Assembly (NCBI GenBank): GCA_038380435.1
Contig: JAWZYU010000019.1
Span: 22,283,801-22,347,800 of the forward strand
Direction of reading: 5' to 3'
DNA: 64,000 bases
From: Ryuthela nishihirai
Lineage: Eukaryota; Arthropoda; Arachnida; Araneae; Heptathelidae
Translations under genes and position numbers: made by a program
The notes under the pieces: model-generated
What the model was told of the DNA's origin: nothing
The model's database searches: none
What the model saw: the letters and a program-made list of their open reading frames with translations, nothing else
Shown here: positions 1 to 10,854 of the stretch, in pieces
Layout of the letters: every line of letters begins with the position of its first letter
Numbering within the stretch: the first letter of the stretch is position 1

Positions 1-1
1 A

Positions 2-3000
2 TTAGTAGCTGATGGAGCCATAAATGGAATACCTTGCCGTATGGTAGTCGACACTGGTGCAAATGTAACTTTACTCAGAACGGATATAATAAAGAAAATG
101 ATACCTCACCCAAACGTGAATACTACACAGTCTAAAATAAGCCTACAAACAGCCACTGGAGATCGTGCAAAAGTCCATGGCAAAATAGTACTTAACATCC
201 TAGTTGGTAGCTGTCTGGTACACCACCCTATTTACATCGCTGACATCTACGATGAATGCATATTAGGCCTCGATTTTCTTAAGAAACATGGATTCAACAT
301 TAGACCCAGTGATAACCTACTCATCTATGAGACAGAAGAGATTCCTCTGCTTAGCCGGACGTCTGATTCTTTATCAAGCGTAACTTCAATATTAGTGACG
401 GAAGACACAGAGATCCCAGCACAGAGTGAAGTTATAGTCCGTGGACATCGGGCGGAAACTTCTGGGGCCTTCCGATTGGCAGTTACTGATGCCTCTGGTA
501 AAGGAGCTTTGGCTCATAATATCCTGGTTGCAAGGACTTTAGTCAGAATAGATAAGGAACAGATTCCTATCAGAGTGATGAACTGTAACAAATCCAATAG
601 AATGTTAAAAAAAGATGAAGAATTAGCAATATGTGAAGCTGTTACCTGTGTAACAAGTATAAATAAAATAGAAGTTACTGATTCAAATCAAAATTATACA
701 CATATCCCATTTCATCTTACTGAATTATGGAGAGAAACAAGACGAATATTAACTGAAAACCAAGCTGTTAAGGCCGAGAACCTATTAAAAGAATTTTCTG
801 ACATTTTTTCTCCCACATCAAATGATTATGGCCGTACAAACCTGACAGAACATAAAATCAACACTGGTGATTCTCCTTCAGTCCATCTGCCGGCAAGAAG
901 GCTTCCATTGGCAAAAAGAGAGGAGACGGAACAACTCATAAAGGACATGGAAGCTCAGGGCATTATAGAACCATCAAAGAGTCCCTGGACATCAGCAGTA
1001 GTTCTTGTCAAGAAAAAGGATGGATCTACACGATTTTGTGTAGATTATCGCAGATTAAATGACGTAACAAAGAAAGACTCCTTCCCTTTACCCAGGATTG
1101 ATGATACTCTAGACACTTTATCTGGGTCAGAATGGTTCTCAACATTAGACTTAAAGAGCGGCTATTGGCAAGTTGGTATACGTCCTGAAGACCGTGAGAA
1201 AACAGCTTTCACTACAGGGAATGGACTTTGGCAGTTTAAGGTGATGCCATTTCGACTTTGTAACGCACCTGCTACATTTGAACGACTAATGGAGTCGGTG
1301 CTCAAAGGTTTGTCTTTGGTGGTCTGTCTGGTTTACTTGGACGACATCATAGTTCTTGGAAGAACATTTGAGAAATCTTCGTCAAGTATTTGAAAAACTT
1401 AAGGCAGCCAAGTTAAAATTGGGACCGACAAAGTGTAAACTGTTCCAGCAAGAAGTTCATTACTTTGGTCATGTGATCACTACATCAGGGATTAAGACTG
1501 ATCCTAGTAAGATAGAAGCTGTAAGAGATTGGCCTCCACCACAAGATGTTCATCAACTTCGTAGTTTTATTGGACTTTGCACCTACTATAGAAGATTTGT
1601 CAAGGGTTTCTCCAACATCGCAAGGCCATTATATCGTCTGACAGAAGAGGGCCAGAGTTTATGTGAACCACTGAATGCGATATAGCCTTTCAACAGCTAA
1701 AGAAAACTCTTTCCACCGCACCAGTGCTAGCGTACCCACAAACTGGAAAACAATTCGTAATAGATACTGACGCAAGTAACACAGGAGTTGGTGCTGTACT
1801 TTCACAAGAATAAGACGGACAAGAGAAAGTTATTGCATACTTTAGTAAACCTTTATCCAAACCAGAGCGGAATTATTGTGTAACACGCAAAGAACTGTTA
1901 GCAATAGTAAAAGCAATACAACATTTTCATCATTATCTCTATGGCCAGAAATTCCTTATACGTACTGATCATGCTGCACTTAGATGGTTATTAAACTTCA
2001 AAAACCCTGAAGGACAAATCGCTAGGTGGATACAACGGTTACAAGAATACGATTTCTCCATCGAACATCGAAGTGGTAAAATGCATAAGAATGCAGATGC
2101 TCTTTCCAGGCGCCCATGTATTGACAACTGTAAACATTGCTATAATGCAGAACTGAAATTTGGAACTAAAGAGATAATGCCCATAAGACAAATAGTATCG
2201 ACACAAACAAACAGTGATACCCCTAACATCTGGAATCCAATTGAAATCAGGAAGGCTCAACTAGATGATGAAGACATAAAACCAATATTAGAATTGATTG
2301 AAAAATCTGATGTAAGACCTAATTGGGAGCAAATCTCGAGGTATAGTCCAACTACTAAAAGTTACTGGGCACAGTGGGACTCCTTAAAAATGAAAGACGG
2401 TGTATTGTACAGAAGATGGGAGAATCCCATTGGACGGCTGATCCGTTGGCAGATAATCCTTCCTCGCTCCCGAGTGGAACTTGTGATGAAAGATGTACAT
2501 GATAGTGCCACTGGAGGACACTTCGGTGTTAATAAGACATTAGCCAAAGCCAGGGAACGATTTCATTGGTTGAAAAGTAGGGCAGACGTTGAAAGATGGT
2601 GTAGGCAATGTGAAGCCTGTGCAGCAAAGAAAGGCCCTAAGACTAGGTGTCGGGGTAAGCTGCAGACGTATAACGTTGGTCCCCCTTTGAAAGAATAGCC
2701 CACTGATGTAATGGGTCCGTTTCCTAGAACTGATGATGGAAATCGATATTTATTAGTGGTAATGGATTATTTCACAATGTGGCCTGAGGTATATCCCATC
2801 CAAGACCAGGAAGCAACAACAGTGGCGGAGATGATAGTTAATAACTTCATTAGTACGTATGGAGTACCTTTACAACTCCACTCTGATCAAGGACGGAATT
2901 TTGAATCCAATGTGTTTAAAGGCATCTGTCAACTATTAGGCATTCAGAAAACCAGAACAACTCCCTTACACCCTCAGTCGGATGGTATGGTTGAAAGATT

Positions 3001-3586
3001 CAATAGAACAATTGCTCAGCATTTAGCATTATTTGTGAACGACCACCAACGTGACTGGGATCGCCATGTACCACTCCTTTTGCTGACATATAGGACGGCA
3101 GTGCATGAGACAACTGGACAGACACGTTCCATGATGCTTTTTGGAAGAGAGTTACGACTTCCCTGTGACCTTTTATATGGTCGACCCGAAGCAATGCCTG
3201 TGTCCACTCCACAATACGTACAAGAATTACAACAATGACTAGAAGAAATCTATCACTCCGTTAGACATAATATCGACATAGCAAGTGACAGAACCAAAAC
3301 AAGATATGACAGTAAAATAAATGGGACTCTTTTCAATCAAGGAGATCTTGTCTGGCTATACAGTCCACATAGAAAGAAAGGACTATTTCCTAAACTTCAG
3401 AAACCTTGGGAAGGTCCTTATACAATAGTTAACAGGATTAATGACGTGGTATATCGCATTCGTCGACGTCCAGCTACAAAGTGCAAGGTGGTTCACGTGG
3501 ATCGTTTGGCCCCGTTTCATCAAAGAACTGAAGAAGCTTTGGAATCCAGAGTTGTTCGGGACGAACAAGACCTAGGAAGGGGGCAG
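2..3586 (+). pseudogene. pol: Gypsy pol polyprotein, broken (PR-RT-RNaseH-IN)
   Basis: The aspartic protease carries DTGA near 50. Reverse transcriptase spans about 890-1690 with VDYRRLN and the catalytic YLDD at about 1335. RNase H spans about 1700-2110 (DTDAS, then RTDHAAL). Integrase spans about 2450-3570: an H2C2 zinc-finger region (HDSATGGHFG, later CRQCEACAAK), the catalytic core (MDYFTMWP, HSDQGRNFES), and a C-terminal GPY/F-like tract (WEGPYTIV). Breaks: the frame changes near 1345-1390 and returns near 1660-1690; stops are TAA 1811-1813, TAG 2696-2698 and TGA 3236-3238. The reading frame appears to run a short way into the LTR. The protein would copy RNA to DNA and insert it; this copy is inactive. 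Confidence 0.9.
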
Positions 3587-4132
3587 TGTTACTACAGAAG
3601 GAATCTGGCATCCGAAAGCAAAAAGTATCAGCCAACGAATAAGAACTTTGGGAGAATTTGAAGAAGAACAGGGGAGCGTGTAACGGTAGTGTGTGTAACG
3701 GTCGAGAGTTCGAAAATGGACGGTTAGCTGTTCTGAGACAGTGCGCGTTAAATATAAAGAATTATCTTTATGTGATGTGTATGCGGGAAGTATATCTTTT
3801 ATGTGATGTGTACGCGGACGTGGTGGTTTATTCGTATGGTTCTGCTAGTGTAAGTTAGCGAACTAGCACAGGACGATTTTGTTTGTGTATGAAGATGTTC
3901 AGGCGACATGGTAATCAAGTAAAAAGGTAATATTTAGTGGAATAGACAGAGCTAATGTTGTGTGCTCTGCGCAGGAAGGTTGATGACTTGTGTATGAATA
4001 ATAGTTGATTTGCTTATAAGATACTTCATCCATATTTTCTTTGTAACAATTTACCTTGTATTGAATTTGGTTCTAAAATATAGTTTTTTAATACTCACGC
4101 TCAGTGGCTATCCATTTTTGCAATCCGCAACA
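3587..4132 (+). repeat. 3' LTR of the gypsy element
   Basis: A 546-bp segment opening TGTTACTACAG right after a purine tract (cctaggaagggggcag) and closing atccgcaaca, giving TG...CA ends. A TATA-like tataaa lies at 3753-3758, where an LTR promoter would be. The partner LTR is outside the window, so borders rest on the polypurine tract and terminal dinucleotides only. Confidence 0.65.
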
Positions 4133-4259
4133 ATATGAATGCCTCACTACGCTGCCTTTGGGTGTAAAAATTTCAAAGAAATAAATTAATGAATATTTTT
4201 TACCGAGAAACTCCATCAGAAGACGACAATCGGCTGCAAAAGTGAAACCAGCTAACTGA

Positions 4260-5170
4260 AAACCATCAAATATTTTTTTTCAAAAATTCGCTTGAAAAAC
4301 GAGCTGTTTCCACTTTGCCGTCTGATTATGCCAATATTTTTTCGTCTCTCTGTTAACTGTTGTCTGTCCATCTGTCTTTCCACCATGTCTGTCAGTCTAT
4401 AGAAAATTATTTTTTTTACTTTTAGAGCTAAATGAAAAATTCTTTTAGGGTTGGATAGTTGTTGAACAAATATTGCGATTCGCAATTTTGAAAAATTTCA
4501 ATGGCTTTAATAACGCCCTCTAGCGATGTGAAAAGATGGAAAATGCTAAAATTTCAAACGAATATTACAAGCAAACTATTTACACTGGAAATCTGAAATT
4601 TTAGTAGTAGAGTGTTATGGTCAGAAGGTTTACAATGGCAACAAGGCTTTGCCATCTTAGCCAAAAGTGAGTGCGAAAATGAAACTTTTTTTTAAGAGAT
4701 AAACGAAACAATATATATATGTTTTACAGACACTGACAAAATATTAATCATTTAAATAATATTTGATAATCTCAGCGTTTTCTGTAGACGTTCAATCATC
4801 TATAAATGTTTCTGTGAAAAAATCCGGGATTAGTTCAACAGTCTAGAATACAATGACATGTTTCTGAAGAAATACGTGTTCGAATCCCGTATATCGGCGA
4901 AATTTTTTCCCAGAAAAATAAAAACTCGAAAGTCGACCTCTAGCGGTGGAAAAAAGCTGGAAAATACCAAATCTTTAAATGAATATTGCAAACGATCTAT
5001 TTTTGCTAGAAACTTAATTTTTTGGTCATAGAGTGTAATTTTCAAGTGGTTTATTCTAATAATAATGATTTGTCCCGTTGGCAAAATGCAACTTTTTTGC
5101 TTTAAGAGATAAATGAAAACTTTTTTGCACGTTACAGGTACTAATAAAATATTAATAGTTTATTTTCTCA
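4260..5170 (-). repeat. Unclassified repeat family R, minus-oriented copy
   Basis: AT-rich DNA with recurrent phrases ccctctagcg, gaatattgcaaacgat and a ctgtctgtcc tract near 4360-4400. These are reverse complements of phrases in the plus-oriented copies at 5180-6420, 7370-8010 and 21740-22480. No reading frame with family resemblance was found. Confidence 0.5.
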
Positions 5171-5179
5171 ATTATACCA

Positions 5180-6420
5180 TAGTTTAAATTTCCACTGTCA
5201 GAGGGTACTGAAAGTGTAAAATAACTAGAAGAACGCATATCGCCACTGGCGCATATGGGAATCTTATTTTCAAAGTGAATGAAGTTCTTCCTTTGCCTAT
5301 TTTTTCACTCTTAAAAAGTTTTAATTATGGTTGTTCGTGTTGTTTTCTGCTGAGGTTCTACCATCCTCATGGACCTTCTACTTAGGCATATAAATTGACA
5401 GGATCCTGTCAGACTTCTGTACAAGCAGCTGCTTAAGGATTTATTTATTTATTTTTTAATGTATGATGCGGGAAATGCACAGAGTAGTATGTAATTAGTA
5501 ATATAAAACATAAAAAGTATTTGTCTGTTAGTTCTTAAATTTAAAAAGTTACTTTCTCTCGCTCCTCTGAAAATACTAGGCAGATCATTGCTGTCAGTGG
5601 AACTTCTACCATAACAGTACTCTACAAGCCGAAGTTTCTACCATAAACTGATTACTTGAAACATTCGTTAAAAGTTTTACAGTTTCAATATTTAGTAATT
5701 TCTAATGATATAAATTAAAACTACCTTTGAAAATGCGAATTACATTTCATTAGTAACCAACTGAAAAAGAGACTTCCAATTATTTCGTAAAACAAAACCG
5801 TTCCGTTTCTTACCTACCTTGGACTTAGAGTCAACTCATTGTTGTCAATGGAATTTTCAAGACTGTCACTTCCACCACCAAAATTTTAAATTTCTAGCAT
5901 AACTTCTAGCATATTTCAATGGCATAACTACATCTTTTGCAATACTCGTTTGAAATTTTGGGATTTTTCGTTTTTTTTACACCGTTAGAGAGCACAATTA
6001 CAGCTTTTGGAAAATTCGCAAAGTGCAAATTGTAATATTTCATCAATACCTGTCCAACCGAAAAAGAAATTTAAATTAATATCTAAAAGCATACTCTTCT
6101 GTTAAAACAAAAATAAGTTTCATTCACCTCCCCCTGGGTCTAAAGGGTCAAGTTATTGTTGCCCATGGTAAGTAACTTCGTAACCTTCACATTTCAACAA
6201 CAAAATTTCAAACTTCTAACGTAACTACATCGTTTGGAATATTCGTTTGATATTTTGGAAATTTCAAATTTTTCCACCGTTAGAGGGCGAAGTTAAAACT
6301 TTTAAGAGATTAGAAAAGTGCAAATTGTAATATTTCATTAACACTTATCCAACACAAAAAGAATTTTTCATATCCGTGTATAAACAGAAAAGAAAGCCAT
6401 ATTATTACCTCTTTTCTTTA
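5180..6420 (+). repeat. Unclassified repeat family R, about 290-bp periodic array
   Basis: The phrase (t)gcaatattcgtttgaaa recurs near 5650, 5935 and 6228, spaced about 290 bp. It is followed by a ccaccgttagagggc-type phrase and then aagtgcaaattgtaatattt (near 6025 and 6317). The units are diverged tandem copies. The same phrases occur elsewhere in the window. Unknown class, no coding capacity seen. A SINE A tail (5341-5455) interrupts the first part. Confidence 0.55.
5341..5455 (+). repeat. SINE family A, 3' part
   Basis: Body of the tRNA-derived SINE: ttctgctgaggttctaccat, then tgacaggatcctgtcagact and caagcagctgcttaa, ending in a run of ttta. The tRNA-like head is missing. The same body stands behind a complete head at 6841. 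Confidence 0.65.
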
Positions 6421-6840
6421 AAAAAAAAAAGCTCTAAAATTTACTTTTCCTTTTTTAGCCGTTTTCTAAAGTGCTTCCAATCGTGAGCACTGAAATCTGT
6501 ATCAAATATTACTCTACCCTTTTCCGGAATCCATAAGTACCGTGCAATACCATTCAGCTATGCACGCTAAACAATATGAGCGTCGACAAAACATGGCGTC
6601 CAATTTTGAGATGGCCAACCTCTACCTTTATAAGGCCTCTAATTACATATAATTAGCAACGAAAATATTTAATCGATTGCCAGAAATAAAAATGAAATTA
6701 AAATATCTAAATTTTCAAAATTATTAAAAATATGGATTGATGAATTTATTGATATTAAAATGAGCCTTACTTCGGAAAAATGATTAAAATATTGTATGCT
6801 TATTGTTATTTGTAAATGTGATGGATATTAGTACTATTTA

Positions 6841-7015
6841 TCAATCATGGCCGAGCGGTTAGCGCGCTTGGCTGCTAATCTAAGGGACCTGGGTTCGAGC
6901 CCCGGGTTGTTTTTCTGCTGAGGCTCTGCCATCCTCACAGACCTTCTACTATGGTACTGACAGGCTCCTGGCAGACCTCGGTGACAAGCAGCTGCTTGAG
7001 GGGGTATTTATTTTT
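6841..7015 (+). repeat. SINE family A, complete copy with tRNA-Ser(GCT)-like head
   Basis: The head has an A-box-like tggccgagcggttagcgc and a B box ggttcgagccc. Between them the loop ctgctaa carries a GCT anticodon, but the long variable arm of a real tRNA-Ser is absent, so this is a retroposon head, not a gene. The body continues tctgctgaggctctgccatc, gacaggctcctggcagacct, aagcagctgcttgaggggg and a ttta-rich tail. RNA polymerase III would transcribe such an element from the internal boxes. Confidence 0.8.
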
Positions 7016-7369
7016 TTTAATCACTATAAATTGTGCAATTTAAATTTATTTTTTACAAATATAATAAATTTAATGGTATTACTTAAAATAAAATTGAAGT
7101 TCCTCATGAGTTCCTCATGAGATACTTTTGTGGGTGGTTGATATTCCAAATATTTATTGAATTAACGAATAATTTTTTTTTAAATATTATATATTCTATT
7201 ATCTTATACCTTTTTATTGAAAATGTTTAATTAAATAAATATAAACGTTATATTATAAAATTTCTACAGCTGAAATAAAATAAAATTTATATTTGTATAA
7301 GCTGAAACTGCATGAAATATAATTTATATAAATTATAGAACGAAATAATAAGCTGAATTGAATGAAAGT

Positions 7370-8010
7370 ATTGGCCTTTTAGTTCTTTAATTTAAAAAGT
7401 TGTTATTCTCCCACCCCTCTGAAAAAAGAAGGCTGATTATTGCTTGTCAGTAGAATATCTCTTGACTTGATACTGTACTACCAAATTTTCAAATTTCTAC
7501 CCATAAACAGATCACTTGCAATATTCGTTAAAAGTTTTGCTGTTTCAACATTCAGTGATGTGTAACGATATGCATTAAAACTACTTAAGTATTTTAAAAA
7601 TGCGAATTATAATATTCCATTAGTACAACTCCAACTAGAAAAGTGTTTTCCAGTTATCTCTCGAAATAGTTTTGGAAAAAAAAACCTATCTATCGAAATA
7701 ATTTGGTCTCGAAATAGTATAGATGGTTTCCCACCCACCCTGAGCGTAAAAAGTCAACTCATTGCTTCCAATGGAAACGTCATGATTTTCACATTCCATC
7801 AAGAAAATTTAAAATTTCTAGCTATAAATACACCGCTTGTAATATTAGTTTAATTTGTTTTTAATTTTCAACTTTTCCATCGTTAGAGGACGCAATTATG
7901 GCGTTTGGGTTATTCGGAAAGTGCAAATTGTAGTAGTTCATCAATACCTATTAAACACAAAAGAAATATTTATCTGTGTAAAAAAAAGTTCGATGTCTAC
8001 AGAAGAAGAG
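7370..8010 (+). repeat. Unclassified repeat family R copy
   Basis: Matches the array at 5180-6420 and the copy at 21740: gcaatattcgttaaaagttt, ccatcgttagaggacgcaat, ggaaagtgcaaattgtagta, ending with gatgtctacagaaga. No protein-coding signal; small open frames here lack any family pattern. Confidence 0.5.
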
Positions 8011-8955
8011 ATAGATGGCAAAGGGAAATTATTATTATTTCCTTTTTGGAAATGTGGAAAAAACTTAACATATATTGTAGCGATATTGACAGAAATATTA
8101 GGATGATCTGACTGTGGAGTAGATTAGTTATTATATGCTCTGATTACGGATTAGATTTGCTGATGAATAGCTTAATTTTGACATTGGTGACTATGGTATT
8201 CGTTTCGATGATAGAATTGTGGGAAGAAGGATTACCATATGAAGGACGATGGGTTATTGCATTAGGAAAAATTGAAATGTTTAGACACCGCAATGGTACG
8301 ATTATTTTATTATTATTTATTTATTTTCTTAATAATATTTGTTACCTGTTTCGATGTATTCTTCATATTTTAACTGTTTAATATCCATTGCTACGTTGTT
8401 GCTGTGTTTTCTTGTTGTTATTCAATGCTAGTGAAGGGTTAATTGAAGGCTTAATGATATAAACGTCATGAGTGATTGCATTGAAAATGTGAATGATTGA
8501 GTTATTGTTCTCTTAAGTCTCGCTCCAGTTAAGATTTTCTCAATGATGTATTATACTGGAAAACACCTGTCAGACCTCCACGATGAATGAAGAGAATTCT
8601 ATTCTATTCTTATTGCACATATATGCAATGTATATACTGCGAAAACGTTGAACAAATATGAATTAAGACTAATTTTGTGGCAAATATTGCCAGATGTAGA
8701 TCGTGTTATCTCCATGTAACAATGTTTGGCTTCACGTGTGTTAAAAACCAGATCATGAGGACTCCAACACTCATTGTATTATTATTCAAGGAAACTTATG
8801 TAGAGGAAAAATATAGATAAAAGCATTTCTTAACTACATCTAATACGTTTCATTAATTATCATAGGATTTGATTTTACACACGAATCTACTTATAATGTC
8901 CCATCCCACAGCTGGGCTCAAATATAAATATGTCAGTATTTCAGCATATACTTAC
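8011..8955. other. AT-rich stretch, nothing recognised
   Basis: Low-complexity AT-rich DNA downstream of the last recognised phosphatase exon. A short SINE A-like fragment (cacctgtcagacctccacga) stands near 8566. An 74-codon open frame at 8157-8381 has hydrophobic content but no family features; I do not call it a gene. The next phosphatase exon was looked for here and not found. Confidence 0.4.
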
Positions 8956-9090
8956 CGATTCTTCTGATACCAAGCTGTGCAGAATGACTATGGTCTTAGT
9001 TGAAGTTTGGTAAATCATTCTCCAAAAATCGCAAACAGTCTGAGGCTCGGGAAACTTCGTGACCACAAATGCATTGTCCTGTCTGTAGCC
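8956..9090 (-). CDS. PTP exon i: D2 (GYRQDNAFVVTKFP)
   Basis: A 135-bp, phase 0-0 exon of 45 codons, acceptor acttttcag, donor gtaagt. It begins GYRQDNAFVVTKFPEPQT, followed by CDFWRMIYQ and IVILHSL, the classic D2 pattern GYRQ..AF+VT..P...TV.DFWRM(V/I)Y. This is the most 3' exon recognised. The remaining D2 exons were not seen between 1 and 8955 and probably lie beyond the left edge. Confidence 0.9.
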
Positions 9091-9177
9091 CTGAAAAGTT
9101 ATTTAGATCATAATTAAATCTTGCTTATTTTCAACACTCTATTTCAGCTGAAAGAAATATTAAAGAAGATGACTCAC

Positions 9178-9251
9178 ATCCACGTAAACTGCAGCACGAA
9201 CTGAAGAGCGCCAATCCAAAGAGAGTTCAGAAAAATTGCGGTTTTTCCAAT
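9178..9251 (-). CDS. PTP exon h: D2, leads to AAVYVD
   Basis: A 74-bp exon, acceptor tttttttag, donor gtgagt. It completes a split Asp and continues WKNRNFSELSLDWRSS, ending VRAAVYVD. The end corresponds to the D2 motif (Y)INA.(F/Y)VDGYRQ, completed by the next exon. It is only 87 bp of intron away from exon i. The usual KNR...P.D..RV segment of D2 is only loosely matched, suggesting a diverged, probably non-catalytic D2. Confidence 0.72.
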
Positions 9252-10850
9252 CTAAAAAAAGATTAAAATAGGAAAAATATTATGAAACTTTGAAAAAAAT
9301 AAATAATGTTCTCTATTCTTTCCGTTTGCCCGGATAATTTGGGGAGTAAATTAGTCTGAACCTCCATATTAATGCCATTAGCCACATTGCAAATTCTTTT
9401 TAAGAAGACTCACAAAGACATAGATGACTACGAAAAATGTTGATGACATGAATTAGGAATTGTATATGTATGCTATGGAACTGTTATATGTAATAAAATA
9501 ATCATTACGCATAAAACTGACATGCGTTTATATATTTCAATTAATATTTAGTTTTTTAATGATATTTAGAGCACGATATTATTATTATTATGGCGGAAAT
9601 AAGCCCAAAAATGCTTTTAATTTGTGATAAAATCGTAATGAAAGTGGGAAAATATTAAAATTCAATTAAAATATCAAGTGAAAAATTGCTCTCTTAATTG
9701 TAAATGCATTGCATGCTCTGAAAAAGGGAAACGATTTTTCAAAAATTTATTTCATAATAACTAAAAAGGAGTTTTACAGTTGGCGATTTCGTTTGAACTC
9801 ATAAGGATTGAAAGGTTAATATGCCAATTTTTGCTTTTAATGATTTTTGATAAAAATAATTAAAGCGTTTCGGAATGAGATGGCACATCATCGTTCATAT
9901 GATTCTGCATTTTCACAAAAATAATACTTCTATGATAATGATGTTTATAGTTAGATGCAAAAATACGAGGCGGAACCTAAGTTTTTCCGCATCTCTTTTC
10001 ATTAAAATAAGTGTAACTCTAAATCCATTAATCCGTTCATGTCTTCACAGAAACGCTAGCTAGAGGTGAATTCGACATGCCATCTCGATTCAGTTCTAGT
10101 GCAAAGACAAACATAAATGCATGGATTTGTAGTTACATCAGTTTCAATAACGACAGGTTGAAAACGTAAGATCCATCTAATGCTGTGGGTTCCCAAGGCA
10201 GGAGTTTTAGAAATGTGTGGGAGCATTTGGTTTGCCATACCAATACCAAAATTTGTATTTCTAAATGTAAATAGAATGTTTTTAATAGCCGTTTAAAAGT
10301 TTTTCATTTTCCAGATTTTTCCATCATTAGAAAGCGCTTTTCAAACATTTTGGAGATCATAAAATGGGAATCCCAATGCTGCCAGTACTTGTCCACCCAA
10401 AAACTGATTTCTCATTTTGCTCTAGAAACAAAAATATTGAATGAAAAATCTACTTGTAGATTATTCCATTAAATGTTTTGCGTTTGAAAAAGTTATGATA
10501 ATATTTTACTATAACTTGGTTTCCATAACACCGGTTTCCATAAATTAAAGAACAACCCTCTAGTATGGCAATGGGAAGCTAATGTCAGATCTCTCTAATT
10601 TCTAAAATAAGTTTTTTTTTTAATGTTATGGCTGAAAAAGATCAAAATCAAATACAGGAGTACCCCGGTCATATGACACGTTAGGTTCCACACCATCATC
10701 GTATAAACTAATCATTGCTTTGTTTTCCCTTATAGATGGTGTAATGGTTTAATAACATGTTTAAGCAGTAATATATATGCGTAGCTGACGTAAATAAAGC
10801 ATTTGCAATTAAAATAAATACTCTCACTCGTCACCAAATTTTAGTGTATT
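9252..10850. other. Intron DNA, mostly unrecognised
   Basis: Part of the 8.6-kb phosphatase intron. AT-rich; 10290-10440 has faint family R phrases (ccatcattagaaagcgc). Nothing else supportable. Confidence 0.4.
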
Positions 10851-10854
10851 ATAA

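Larger units (their letters stand above)
1..4132 (+). mobile_element. Gypsy (Ty3-like, 412/mdg1-type) LTR retrotransposon, 3' part, decayed
   Basis: The window opens inside the pol gene of a gypsy element. Protease, reverse transcriptase, RNase H and integrase follow in that order, the order that defines Ty3/gypsy elements. A purine-rich tract (3574-3586) then precedes a 546-bp 3' LTR. The gag region and 5' LTR lie left of the window. No envelope-like gene is seen between integrase and LTR. The copy carries two frame changes and three in-frame stops, so it cannot make a full polyprotein. It lies downstream of the last recognised phosphatase exon, on the opposite strand. Confidence 0.9.

Noticed and set aside
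6841..6905. Functional tRNA-Ser gene
   Set aside because: No long variable arm and followed by a SINE body repeated elsewhere in the window.
8157..8381. Small membrane protein
   Set aside because: Hydrophobic by AT-rich composition; no homology pattern, splice support or promoter.
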